DNA from: Mycosarcoma maydis | Lineage: Eukaryota; Basidiomycota; Ustilaginomycetes; Ustilaginales | Length of the DNA: 64,000 nt | Direction: 5' to 3' | Assembly (NCBI RefSeq): GCF_000328475.2 | Contig: NC_026481.1 | Coordinates: forward strand, 310,001-374,000 | In this document: positions 48,383 to 58,702 of the stretch, one piece after another | Layout: the number at the start of each line of letters is the position of its first letter | How positions within the stretch are numbered: position 1 is the first letter of the stretch | Position numbers and translations under genes: made by a program | Notes under the pieces: model-generated | Told to the model about the DNA's origin: nothing | The model's database searches: none | The model's input: the letters and a program-made list of their open reading frames with translations, nothing else

Positions 48383-49269
48383 CTTTGACCACGAATTGAC
48401 GTTCCAAATGCTGCTCTGGTGTCAAGATGCGTATAGACTGAGATGCTATGGACCTGGTTCGACAACAAGCCTGCACCGCCTCAGCGTAGCAAACGACGAG
48501 CGCGCGAGCTCAAGACGAGAGCAAAATGATGCTGATAGGAGCTGACGCAATAGTGTGCGTGCGATCCGGGAGAGCAGTTGTGAGCGTAGTGAGCGCAGGG
48601 CAGATATGGTGTGGTATAAGGTAGATGAGGTGGAAGGATGCCGAGTGGCAGCTGCAGCCTTTAATTAGAGTGCGGGAAAGAAGCTTCCAGCTCAAACATG
48701 CATGTGAACCTGTGCGGTAAATCAAGGCGGTAAATCAAGGCGCTGAGCCTCGATTTATTGGCCAAGATGGGCGACTGCTCGCATTTTGCCAACGTGGAAC
48801 TCAATCGTGAATCACGAATGTGGGGTGCGTCTCTCGTGCGGCACAATCGTGAATCTGAAGCCAGGAACCACGTGAGCCACGAACCGTGCTTTGTTAGAGC
48901 GGCAGATGGGAAGTCGTAAGTGGTTGTTGAATCATGAATCGTGAATCGTGAATCGGGAATCGTGAATCCTGAATCTGGTAACTTTCGTGATTCACATCGT
49001 AAATAGTCGGTGTCGCATCCGTGATTCACGATTCACGATTCACGATGGTGATTGTTATGCATCAGAGTCACGAAAGGAGCAAGACATGGTATCATATTCC
49101 CTCCATTCCGCAGCGCAACACGGTTACTCTACACGACATGGTCCGACGGCAACCATGCCAGGTCCCTGTAATCTAGACATATCTTTTCATCACACATAGA
49201 ATGCAATTGAGCCCAGACGAGAAAGGCATGGTCTTAGAGTGATACGCTGCAGAATACATCCAATCAAGA
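48383..49269. other. dnj1 upstream region with heptamer repeats
   Basis: 887 bp with no gene. It contains heptamer copies at about 48805-48860 plus the arrays at 48929-48975 and 49020-49046. Confidence 0.6.
48929..49046. repeat. CGTGAAT heptamer arrays
   Basis: 48929-48975 carries six in-phase heptamers (CATGAAT, CGTGAAT x2, CGGGAAT, CGTGAAT, CCTGAAT). After a gap, 49020-49046 carries the same unit in the opposite orientation (ATTCACG x3). The two blocks form an inverted pair. Confidence 0.9.
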
Positions 49270-50955
49270 TCAAATCAACAGCCCCCACCGAGCTAGACTG
49301 GCCACCATGATGGCGAGGCCAAACAGCAACGAAGCGTACGTTGTTGTGGCAAATCCAAGCAGCGGCAAGGAAGTAGCCCAGAGCGAGGAGACGATGGTGT
49401 GCAACACCACCAAGCCAACGAATGTGAAGCCGAACCCTTCGAACGGCGGTAAGAGGTGAAAGTGGGTAGAGAGGTCGAATCGATTATGCGAAAGATGACC
49501 CAGCGCACCTTGCGCGTGCGTGAAGGACGCCGACAAGAGGAGACTGCTACCGACACTCCATAGCATCGCATCTATTCGCCACAAGGCACACAACGCGACC
49601 GGAATGTCGGGCAATGGCACGCCAAGAACTGCTTCGACCTCGGAGCGCTCCTTCGCTACCAAGAATCTCTCTACTTCCTCCTCTAGCTCCTGATCCAGTA
49701 ATGAGATCGTAGTAGTTGAAAAGTCGGATCTGCTCGCTCTGGAGCTCTCGTCGTCGTCGTCATCAACATCGCCATCATCATTGTTGTCGTCTGTAACTCC
49801 CTCACTGTGACTTGCGTCTTCGACGGCCTCCTCGAGCGAACCCATCGCTCCATAGTTTTGCTGACGTGACGTGGATGCTGGATCTGGGGGAGGCTGTACC
49901 AGACGCTGACGTGCTTGTTCGAGCGCTCGGGAGGCCGACATACGTCTTGCTTTGGCATTGCCGCGCTCCGGTGTTGGTAGTTGGTCGCTGCTGATGCCGG
50001 GATGACCTGAGAGAAGGCTAAAGCCCGACTGACCTGCGGCAGCTCGACCGTGTTGCATGGCGTCTGCATTGTTGGAGAGTGCATCAATGTGATCCTCGAC
50101 ATCGGCAGGCTTGTAGAGCGCGACTTGGTGCAGGATCTGAAATGCTCCGAATCCAAACTCGGCAAGGGCCCATGCGATCGAAGACCAAGCCGCAACAAAG
50201 AACCGAGGATCACGGAAGCTGAGCCTCCAAGCCCAATCAGGCCCGTCATGTGTAGCTGTATATCGCTCGACCAGTACTGCCTGCGCATGCAGATGATAAG
50301 AATTGCGCTCCTGGATCGGATACAAGTAGAGTGCAGTGACTAGGATGCAGCATGCCCAGTAGAAAGAGAGAACACGCAGGGATTCAGCGATCAACGCTTG
50401 CATTGCGATCGCAACCGTAACGATCAGTCTATCTTTGCCTGCACCGTGCTCGGACCTCGGAAGTTGAAAGCGAGGCGAGCGAGAAAGCAGCGAGAGGGAG
50501 GACGAAAGCAGTCGGGGTATCAGTCGATCTGCAAAAGCGAGACATGCTTTGCGGCTGGTATATGAGGCAAGCCATCCCACCAAGCCGAGCGCCAAGGTCG
50601 AAGCTAGCAGCTGTCCGTCGAGGATCTTCCGGCATCTTCCTCTCTGGTAGACCGAATGTGTTGCATGTAGCCGTGAGCTTGTTCTTAACGTCAACCCAGA
50701 AAGCTCTACCTCTTTCGCATCTTCAAGGTGGCAAAGCTGACGGGTTTGGAGTGTTCCCACGAGCGCCGTGAACAGGATCACGAAAGTTGGAACGAGGGAT
50801 AAGACGTGGAAGAAGAAAAACCTGCGGTACGAAGATTGCAAGGCCCGCCTGGAATGAGCGATCTCCTCAAAGGCTACGGATATGGATGAACACGAAACGT
50901 CAGACGCTTCAACGGTTGGCTCGAGCCGTGCTCGGTCCTTGCGTGCAGTCGACAT
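49270..50955 (-). CDS. Hypothetical multi-pass membrane protein
   Basis: 561 aa from the ATG at 50955 (MSTARKDRARLEP); the frame is open further upstream but would overlap the start of the neighbouring gene. I do not recognise a family. Hydrophobic segments suggest about seven to nine membrane spans: one near residues 45-70 (FFFFHVLSLVPTFVILFTAL), a second cluster near 115-135, a pair around 180-215, one near 255-285, and three at the C-terminus ending in ASLARWGLLI. A hydrophilic loop of roughly 160 residues in the second half holds Ser- and Asp-rich stretches (GDVDDDDDESS). It is divergent from the Bmt5-like gene, with 346 bp between starts. No catalytic motif is evident. Confidence 0.7.
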   Translation of the reverse strand: MSTARKDRARLEPTVEASDVSCSSISVAFEEIAHSRRALQSSYRRFFFFHVLSLVPTFVILFTALVGTLQTRQLCHLEDAKEVELSGLTLRTSSRLHATHSVYQRGRCRKILDGQLLASTLALGLVGWLASYTSRKACLAFADRLIPRLLSSSLSLLSRSPRFQLPRSEHGAGKDRLIVTVAIAMQALIAESLRVLSFYWACCILVTALYLYPIQERNSYHLHAQAVLVERYTATHDGPDWAWRLSFRDPRFFVAAWSSIAWALAEFGFGAFQILHQVALYKPADVEDHIDALSNNADAMQHGRAAAGQSGFSLLSGHPGISSDQLPTPERGNAKARRMSASRALEQARQRLVQPPPDPASTSRQQNYGAMGSLEEAVEDASHSEGVTDDNNDDGDVDDDDDESSRASRSDFSTTTISLLDQELEEEVERFLVAKERSEVEAVLGVPLPDIPVALCALWRIDAMLWSVGSSLLLSASFTHAQGALGHLSHNRFDLSTHFHLLPPFEGFGFTFVGLVVLHTIVSSLWATSLPLLGFATTTYASLLFGLAIMVASLARWGLLI

Positions 50956-51301
50956 GTGGAGCAGTCTTGTAGACGGTCGCCAGTGAGGGCGCCTAAGACG
51001 TTGCCGAGTCGCGCTCAGTCGAGAGACATGGAAAGTGATAGATGAGGAGGTGGCTTGTATCGGTGTCAAGATATGATGAGAGCAGTATATCTTGGTTGAC
51101 GCTGGCACGCCTCGCTGTTCGTGATTCGTCCCTGCAGCTCTGATACCGGCTCTGGGATCTTGGCTTTTCAGATCGGGATGATTTCCATCGGGCTGCCAGT
51201 CACGAGTGGAGAATAAAGTGGCCAAGGACCCTGACAACTTGTCAAAAACTTCTAGCCTTTGTACACCCTGCTGCCATCGCCACGACGACTGCCCAGCAAC
51301 C
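50956..51301. promoter_or_regulatory. Divergent promoter, membrane protein / Bmt5-like
   Basis: 346 bp between two divergent start codons. I see no recognisable binding motif and no heptamer array. Confidence 0.5.
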
Positions 51302-52747
51302 ATGCCGAAGAAGAAGGGCAACCTCAAAGCCGCGCTGAATGGCCATTTTGCTCAACAGGAGCAAAGGGCCAGAGAACGAGCTGCGCAGGAGGCAGCACGA
51401 CGCAAAGCACTCTCGGTCACCAAGTCTGGCGCTCCTCATTTCAAGAACCAAAAACGCAAGCCTCAAGCTGCTCCACGTGATGACGCTCCTGTTGCGTCTA
51501 TGAAGAACCATGAACTGTCAGAGTCTCATCAACACAACAAGAGGCGAAAGCGTCTACCGCAACCTTTCGCAAGAGACGACACTATCCTGATAGTAGGAGA
51601 AGCCAACTTTTCTTTCACACTATCTCTGCTTCTTCCTCCGCGTGCTCATCCACCGTCACAGATCCTTGCAACGGCGTACGACTCGGAAGAGGAATGCTTC
51701 TCAAAGTACCCCGATGCTCGAGAGAATATCGAAACCATTCGCCGCATCGCAGGTCGCGACGATATCGTGCTTTTTGGCGTAGATGCAGGGCAGCTTCAAA
51801 AGTACAAACAGGTCACCGGTGCTGCTCCCAGGTCAAAAGTCAGCCGCAATCTCGATGACAGTTATCAGGAGACTTCTTCCTCCAGCTCTTCAGGACAAAG
51901 GAGATGGAGCAAAGTGTGGTTTGGTTTTCCACACGTTGGCGCAGGTCACAAAGATGAAACTCGCAACGTGCTTGCCAACCAACTTCTCATTCTCCGGTTC
52001 CTCGTCTCAGTAGCGCCGTATCTGACGGTGGGGGCTCTTCCAGCTCACGCTCCTGGAGCTTCATCAGGGCGCAGCAGAAAAGCAGGGTCAGATGACGAAG
52101 AAGAGGCGGAAGATAGCTTGGTCGCTGACACCACTGATCTCGACGATACTCTTCTCGGAGCAAGCGCCTCCACCGATGCAGATCGGTCGATCCTCAATGA
52201 GACGCAAGCACGCATTTCAGCACTGCAGCCCTTCTCGCCACCTTCGCGCCAAGGCTCTGTTCTCATCACCCTTCGCAATGCCTCACCATACACGTTGTGG
52301 GACATCGCCAACCTCGCTAAGCGTCTTCCACAGATGCTACCCGTCATCGCCTCAACCGCACCTGCTCTCCCAAAGGGTGTCAAGAAGCCAACGCTCAAAG
52401 ACCTCACCGCGAACGGACTTTCCACCTTGAGTCCCAATAATCTTCATTCTCGCGCCATTTCGCAGCAAAAGAACAACATCATCGGTGGTGGTGGTGGTGG
52501 AGTAGATTCGTCGGGTGTTCGTCGCTATCGAAGCTATCACCTGTGGCGAAGTTTCGAGTTTGATCCCACCGAATGGCATGGATACCAACACCGCAGGACT
52601 ATCGGTTGGGTCGAAGGCGTGAGCAGTAGCGCCAACGAGGATTTGCTTCGGTCGAGGTCAAATCAGAAAGGCGACCAAGAGGCAAGTGTTAGAGCTAGCA
52701 AGGCTGGCGGTGGCGAATGCAGGACGTGGGAGTTTGGGCTTGGGTGA
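51302..52747 (+). CDS. Bmt5-like 25S rRNA uridine N3-methyltransferase
   Basis: 481 aa from the only sensible ATG (MPKKKGNLKAALNGHF). A very basic N-terminus, typical of nucleolar proteins, precedes a Rossmann methyltransferase: the SAM motif ILIVGEANFSFTLSL, then ILATAYDSEEE, IVLFGVDAGQL and the diagnostic FGFPHVGAGHKDETRNVLANQ, as in the DUF2431/Bmt5 family, which methylates a uridine of large-subunit rRNA. Between the fourth and fifth strands lies an acidic insert of about 60 residues, and near the C-terminus there is a Gly6 run. The final YRSYHLWRSFEFDPTEWHGYQHRRTIGW is also family-typical. Confidence 0.85.
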   Translation: MPKKKGNLKAALNGHFAQQEQRARERAAQEAARRKALSVTKSGAPHFKNQKRKPQAAPRDDAPVASMKNHELSESHQHNKRRKRLPQPFARDDTILIVGEANFSFTLSLLLPPRAHPPSQILATAYDSEEECFSKYPDARENIETIRRIAGRDDIVLFGVDAGQLQKYKQVTGAAPRSKVSRNLDDSYQETSSSSSSGQRRWSKVWFGFPHVGAGHKDETRNVLANQLLILRFLVSVAPYLTVGALPAHAPGASSGRSRKAGSDDEEEAEDSLVADTTDLDDTLLGASASTDADRSILNETQARISALQPFSPPSRQGSVLITLRNASPYTLWDIANLAKRLPQMLPVIASTAPALPKGVKKPTLKDLTANGLSTLSPNNLHSRAISQQKNNIIGGGGGGVDSSGVRRYRSYHLWRSFEFDPTEWHGYQHRRTIGWVEGVSSSANEDLLRSRSNQKGDQEASVRASKAGGGECRTWEFGLG

Positions 52748-52803
52748 ACATGAATTCAATTCCGCGTGAATACCAGTTCAGGAGGTGAACAAGGTCATGA
52801 ACA

Positions 52804-54451
52804 TCAATCGTAACCAAATCTGTCCGGGACTGTAGGTTGTCAATGTCGCGCCGTCGAAGAAGGAAGGAGAAGAATGAGTGTCAGATGGCGCATGCTCTCT
52901 GAATCCGTCCGGGTCTTGCGAGAGTAGCAGCTACTTACAAAGTACGGGAGCTACAAGACTCCATGTGTAAATGCAGATGCAGAGCCAGCTACTCACAACC
53001 CGCATCCACATAGCTGTTGTACTGCGACCAATGTAGGCGATGGGAGCACCGTCCTCGCTGGGATCCGGTGAAGGCCCACCCAGACGCACGAAGCGCCAGT
53101 CGGTCAGCAGCATGGCCGTGTAGCATGCAGCGATGGCAAAGACAAAGTGGAAAAAGCTGTAGTTGTAGCGTGTTCCTTGACGTTCATCATCGTCTTCATC
53201 ACCGCCCATCTCGGACCTTGTCTCCATTTCGTCGTCATCGTCCTCTTCGTCCAATGCCGACGCTGGGATGGCGCCTGCTTCTACCGCTGCCATCAGCGCC
53301 TGGATGCGGAGAGAGTCCTTCTTGGTCGGCTGATCCGTCACCAAAGCCCCAGAAGAGTTGTCGATCGATTCGCGGGTGGCCAACGGCCCGTAGCCCGATG
53401 GAGGTCGACTCTCGTTCAAAGCGGCACGGCGCTTGCCTACGAGCGTCTTTGATTGCGTCGCGGCACGAGAAGTCGAGTAGGCGATGGCGAGGAAGGTAAA
53501 AACGGCACCGAGGACCACTGTGGTCGTCTTGGCACTTCCACCACGACCACGCGTGATAGGGTTGCATTCAGCGTTATCGCGGTTCATCACCGCCGAGGCA
53601 ATCAAGTAGGTACAATAGGCAGCTACCATACTGCTCTGAGCCAAACCGCTTCTCGGGTTGGCTTCCTGCACTTGCGGACTGATCGAGAGTACCGTAAGCA
53701 CCACGACGAGTGCCAGGTTGAGGCTGATGAAGAATTGGTTGAGCGAGCATCCGCTTGAGGCAAAGAAGCCATACAGCACTCCGGTCAGCGCGATAGCTGC
53801 CGCATACATCCCGAGAGTGCTGCCGATTAAGGTAAACTTCCAAAAATCAGACTCGGTCTGCTCCCATCTGTCCAGACACGTCTCGGACCACGAATGCGCA
53901 AAGTCGACCAGCAATACCAAACCAACGACGATGAAGATCGAGGCAAAGATAAGCGAAAAGTAGTTGGCCCAGAAGACGAAAAAGCCGTTCGGGATGAAAA
54001 ACATCAACAAGGTTAACAGGACCCATAGCAACACCTTGGGACCCCACCAGCCGTTTTGAATGGCGGCTCGCTTGGTTCGAGTATCCTTAACGCCAATGAG
54101 CAGCATGCCGAGGATAAAGTGAAAAAGCGAGAGCGCAAACGTGATGCGGTGGACTGCAAGAACGCCATAGCATCGATCTTTGTCCTTGCAGTCCATCTTG
54201 ATGTAGTTGTACGACCACTCCTCTATCTTGTGCATCATGAAGCCAGTGAGACTCAGCCATGCAAACAGCGCGTCAAGGCAGAATATGATGGCGAAGCCGA
54301 CACGGGTGGCGATCGATGACTGGCAGTTACAAGACTTGAACATGGCCGAGGCGGCTGTGCTTGTACAGAAGCAGGCGAGTCCCGCAACACATGAGCTGGC
54401 TACGGATGCCAGACCTCCGCCGAGGAAAGGCAGCGAGAGTGCCACCCCCAT
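52804..54451 (-). CDS. Tms1/Serinc family membrane protein
   Basis: Multi-pass protein of the Serinc/TDE1 family, linked to membrane lipid handling in endomembranes and plasma membrane. Exon 1 is 52939-54451 and exon 2 only 26 nt (52804-52829). The intron 52830-52938 has GTAAGT and CTACAG, and its removal turns the unspliced end APVLCK into APVLFPDRFGYD, the kind of tail other fungal Tms1 proteins have. The product is 512 aa. Family marks are the N-terminal Cys-rich segment (CFCTSTAASAMFKSCNC), the loop WSYNYIKMDC and NGFFVFWANYF, with about ten hydrophobic spans. An acidic loop (DEEDDDDEM) precedes the last two spans. Confidence 0.92.
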
Positions 54452-55096
54452 TGTGTTGGGTCAGAGTGGAGGTGAGTGCAGCTGAAGCCGGCGGTTCAGG
54501 TCGTGAGGTGATGCAGCAGATGGGTACGCGCAGAAACGTCAAGTCGTTTGTCTGGAAGGCGATGGCAGTGGGTGGGGCTGCTGTGATATTTCTGCAAGTG
54601 TATATGGTCTGTAGACGATGGGAAGATGATAGTAAACTGCTGAAGTAGTCACGAGTCACGAGTGATGCGGCAATCACGAATCTTGAATCTCAGCGGTGCG
54701 CGAATTCTTCGTGCTAATCGGGGGAACATGCACGATGGAACCGTGAACGTGGGAACTTGAAACGTGGAAAAAAATCAAGAAATGTGAGACCGTGCCTCCT
54801 TGCCGCTGCTCAACGCGAGAACACAGCCACGAATCGTGAATCGTGAATCGTGAATCGTGAATCGTGAATCGACGAGTAACGAATCGTGAATCGACGAGTA
54901 ACGAATCGTGAATGACGAATATGAGTATCGCAGAATGCGTAAGTCCGACATTTAGTATCGCTCTCGCATTCAGTCGAGGGTTGGTGTATTTGAATCAGGA
55001 CTCCCGAAAGGCTCTGAGGAAACTCAATGGAGAAGCATGCCTTATCAGTCGAATTACTTTATTGTTCAAACGATGAAATGACGGTACAAGACCTGG
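54452..55096. other. Tms1 upstream / TM9 downstream gap
   Basis: 645 bp without a gene. It contains the heptamer array described next and single copies at about 54651-54690. Confidence 0.6.
54835..54913. repeat. CGTGAAT array with 22-bp higher-order duplicate
   Basis: Five perfect CGTGAAT heptamers (54835-54869) are followed by two perfect copies of a 22-bp unit that joins CGACGAGTAA to CGAATCGTGAAT (54870-54891 and 54892-54913). The heptamer is thus embedded in a larger repeating unit. Confidence 0.95.
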
Positions 55097-57013
55097 TCAG
55101 TCTACACGAATGGCCGAATAGATCTTCCTCAACGATGCATAGGTAGCAAGAAAGCCGACCGCACCGAACAGAGTGAAAAACAGCAGCGACAGGATGGACA
55201 GATAGCCCAAGAACAAAACCTTGTTAGCCAGTCCAGGAAGTTCCAGCCGTGTCACCCAGAAAAAGAGGCCATAAGCAAAGAACCAGATCGCACCCGATCC
55301 TCCCGTCATAAATGCCCGCCAGTGCCAACGATAATCTTCGGCGCAGAGGTGAAAGTACGCAAAGAGAATCGTCACTGTCGCTGCAGTGGTAGCCGTGATG
55401 ATAAAGGCCAGAGTGAGGAAGCCAAAAGCGTAGTAAATCTTGGTTCCGAACATCGAGTTGAGGATGAAGAGGATCTCGAGGAAAGCTGAGGCAAATATGA
55501 GCATGCCGGCGATCAACGCTGAAGGAATGGGTCGAAGGTACCACGTGTGCTGGTACGGAATCTGTCGAGGGATCGAGTTGGCCTTGACCGGGTGCGAAAA
55601 GCCGCCTGAACGGATGCCGAGTAATGCCCCGATCATAGTGAGCGGGACGTTGATGAGAAACCAAAGAGCGACAAGCGCGAGCAGTGTGCCGAACGGCACG
55701 GCACCCGACGAACCACTGAAGATGAGGAAGAAATTGAGCAGCAAGACCATAGAGAAGACCAGACTGGGGTAGAGCATAGCCGTAAGCACGATATTTTGCT
55801 TCCAATATTCGCCGCCCAGGCTGGCATATACCTTGCTAGACATGAAACCGGCGATACTGCCAAAGAGCGTCCAAGTGACAATCATGACGGTAGCGAGCGA
55901 GCCTCGGTTGGACGGGCTCAAGAATCCCAGAAGCGCAAAGACGAGTGTGACGGCAGCCATGGCCACCAATTGGGATCCGGAGCCAACAAAGATGGAAAGG
56001 AACATGGGTCGATTGGGTGGACGAAAAACTTCACCGTGAACGAGCTTCCAACCAAAATCTTCTTGAACGTCCTCGGTCATGTCGATGGCGTTGTAGCGAT
56101 GAATATCGCGGCTGATGGAACGTGCGACGATGATACCGACCATCATGCACAGAAAACTGACGATGACAACCGAGTTGATGAGCGCCAGCCAGTGGATCCT
56201 GGGGTCAAACACCTTGAGATAGGCATCCCAGCGTGTTGCCCAGGGTGTTGGGGACTCGTGCCATCGAATGCTGTAAGTGTAGGCAACCGTCGTCGAAGTG
56301 GAATTTTCGAGTTGCACCGGGTCTGCCGCAACGCAATTGGGTGCTTGTCCAGATGCAGCGCCTTTGAGAGAGTTCTTGGAGAGCGGATAGATACGGGCGC
56401 CGACGACACGATATTCGTTCGGACCGCGCTGGTGGTAGTCGATGTAGATATCATAGTGATTGTGCAATGCTGGTGGGTCATAAGGTCGGAGATGCTCATC
56501 TTTAAGACTTCCCAATGCGAAACCAAGGGAGAGAAACTCCTCGTGAGTCTTGACCTCCCTACGCGCTTCGGCTACGGGCAGACCATCGACCATCCAATTG
56601 ACAGCGTACTCCTCTCTTATCCTGTCGTTGATGAATCCGGCGTTCTCAGTGCTGATGGTGGTGCGACACAGCTCCTTACAGCTTTCGTCTTTGAGCATGA
56701 CGCCCTTGACTGGACTGCTGTAGATTCGATCGCCAAAGAGGACACTTCCAAGGTTCTCGCTGATGGCTTCTGGTCCACCTTGTGGAATGCAAAACTGAAA
56801 GCGTGGGTCGTAATAGTCGTACTTGAGGACACCTTTGATCTGTGATGTGAATGCCTTGGCCTGTAGAGCATTGACGGAAAAGGGGACTTCATCGCCTTTC
56901 TTGTAGGAGTGAGGGGCGCTTCCTGGCAGGTACCAAGCCGACACTTGTGATGACCCGGCAAGCGCTAGAGCGAGAGCTGCAAGCGACGCCTTTTTCAATA
57001 TCGACAGCCTCAT
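55097..57013 (-). CDS. Transmembrane 9 superfamily (EMP70/TMN) protein
   Basis: 638 aa Golgi/endosomal membrane protein. A signal peptide (ALALALAGSSQVSAWYLPG) leads into the TM9 lumenal domain with YLPGSAPHSYKKGDEVP, FQFCIPQ and ENLGSVLFGDRI. Nine hydrophobic spans follow, with the family segment DFGWKLVHGEVFRPP after the first. The C-terminus is YSAIRVD; a K/R-x-D type tail is the known Golgi-retention signal of this family. No intron is required. It is divergent from the Trs23 gene. Confidence 0.94.
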   Translation of the reverse strand: MRLSILKKASLAALALALAGSSQVSAWYLPGSAPHSYKKGDEVPFSVNALQAKAFTSQIKGVLKYDYYDPRFQFCIPQGGPEAISENLGSVLFGDRIYSSPVKGVMLKDESCKELCRTTISTENAGFINDRIREEYAVNWMVDGLPVAEARREVKTHEEFLSLGFALGSLKDEHLRPYDPPALHNHYDIYIDYHQRGPNEYRVVGARIYPLSKNSLKGAASGQAPNCVAADPVQLENSTSTTVAYTYSIRWHESPTPWATRWDAYLKVFDPRIHWLALINSVVIVSFLCMMVGIIVARSISRDIHRYNAIDMTEDVQEDFGWKLVHGEVFRPPNRPMFLSIFVGSGSQLVAMAAVTLVFALLGFLSPSNRGSLATVMIVTWTLFGSIAGFMSSKVYASLGGEYWKQNIVLTAMLYPSLVFSMVLLLNFFLIFSGSSGAVPFGTLLALVALWFLINVPLTMIGALLGIRSGGFSHPVKANSIPRQIPYQHTWYLRPIPSALIAGMLIFASAFLEILFILNSMFGTKIYYAFGFLTLAFIITATTAATVTILFAYFHLCAEDYRWHWRAFMTGGSGAIWFFAYGLFFWVTRLELPGLANKVLFLGYLSILSLLFFTLFGAVGFLATYASLRKIYSAIRVD

Positions 57014-57423
57014 GATGAATTTGACGGCTGATTCTACGATCAGTTCGATCCTGTCACGACGATACCTTTATGCGCTGCTATCAGGTCAGATTGATCGAAT
57101 GTAAAGGGGCGTGTCGTTGGGTGATGGAAGGGATTGACGTTGCTCGAGAAGAAAAGTGCTCAGCCTGAAGAGAATAAGTCACAATCGTGAATCACGGAAT
57201 CACTCACCACTCACCACTCGTGAACTATTCGTGATTTTCCCTACGCGTCACAGCTCCAAGCTGCGCAACCTCGAAAATTGGGTGGCACGACGCTCGGACC
57301 TACCGAGACAGAAGATGTGAAGATGCTTCGCCTTTCCTCCTCTCGGCATCAACCTTACACCAACATTGGCTTCTAGGCGGATCGGACCGCATCACCGCAA
57401 CATTTAAATCTCCCTTTGTCACC
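57014..57423. promoter_or_regulatory. Divergent promoter, TM9 / Trs23
   Basis: 410 bp between divergent starts, with heptamer copies at about 57183-57237 (CGTGAAT, CACGGAAT, CTCGTGAA, TTCGTGA). Confidence 0.5.
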
Positions 57424-58613
57424 ATGGCGCGGGTGAGTGACGCGCTACCTTGATCTCGCGCAAGCGATTTGTACTGATCATCTTCTTTCTCGTTCAATGA
57501 TGCAGGTCTACTCGTTTTGGGTCTTTGATCGCCATTGCAATGCCATCTATCACCAAGACTGGTCTCATATGCACGCTGCTGCTTCATCAGGGTCAGGTGG
57601 TCCTATGAGTCCAACTGTGACACAAATCTCGGGGTTCGCATCGTTGGGAGCATCAATTCAACGAGCAACAACAAGCGCACCGAGCATCGCTGCCAGCGAA
57701 GCGCCGCTGGCTCCTCGTCGTCCAGGAGAGCCGTTGCTTCCTAATGTAACTCGAACAGTAGCTTCAACCTCTAGCCAAGTTCGCGAAATATCTGGACAAC
57801 CATCGGCTGCTCGGCCAGCAGTGCAGCAGAGAAGCGCAACAACAGGTGCTGTCATTGACGCTCCGGCTTCGGATCTTCTGCCATTTGATGAAGAAGCTAA
57901 GCTGGTCTACGGTGTCGTTTTCTCACTTCGCAATATGGTGCGCAAGATCGGAGGAGAGTGAGTTCCATCCTGATGATCGCCGATCAGAGACTGTTCCGAC
58001 TACTGGCTGACACTACTAATGGCTTTTCATCACAGATCCGAGACTTTCAACAGCTTCACCACTTCCACATATACCCTTGCGCATCTACACACACCCACCA
58101 TGTATACTTTCGTCATTCTAACCGATCCGGTCCCGCCACCTTCGACAATACCCAGCCGCAACAGCGAGGGATACTCGATCGGCAACGCTTCCGCAGCTCT
58201 ATCGGGCCGCTCATCGTTCGGCACGGGCGGCGGTATCCCAGGCACGGGCGGTATGAGCCTGAAAGGTGTTCTGCTGCAAATCTATAGAGGGCCATGGGTG
58301 GACAATGTCGTCAAGAATCCTTTGCTCAGAGCACTGGAGAGGGAGGAACGACTGGTAGAGCCAAATGAGGATGCGTACGACTGCGCCGATGCGGCCAAAC
58401 TCAAGCTCGTTGACGAGTCTCGGCTGACCCGAACGCACGGAATCGACACGGACGCTTTCCGAGAGGGGTTGGAAAAAGGTAAGCACACTCAAGCATACGT
58501 CTTTTGGTCTACCACGGTCTTGGCAGCAGGCCCAACTGACCTTGCACGCTCCTCTCATGTCCACGATTCGCACAGTTCTTTCGCAAAACAAGCTCTCTGC
58601 ACCTGTATCATAG
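57424..58613 (+). CDS. TRAPP complex subunit Trs23/TRAPPC4
   Basis: Core subunit of TRAPP, the exchange factor for Ypt1/Rab1 in ER-Golgi traffic. I reconstruct four exons: 57424-57432 (9 nt, ATG GCG CGG), 57506-57957, 58036-58478 and 58576-58613. All three introns have GTGAGT or GTAAGC donors and CAG acceptors, and all joins keep frame, giving 313 aa. The start MARVYSFWVFDRHCNAIYHQDW matches the longin-like N-terminus; LVYGVVFSLRNMVRKIG then joins to SETFNSFTTSTYTLAHLHTPT and, late, VVKNPL. About 85 Ser/Ala/Pro-rich residues (35-125) are inserted between the two halves relative to yeast Trs23. The stop lies 89 bp before that of the converging mevalonate decarboxylase gene. Confidence 0.88.
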
Positions 58614-58702
58614 TAATCATGATTTCAATCCAACGCCGTCAGTCAATACGTGTGTCGGCCATCCTTGTTCGTGTGTGGAGCGCCTGTAAACAGGGACGGT
58701 AC

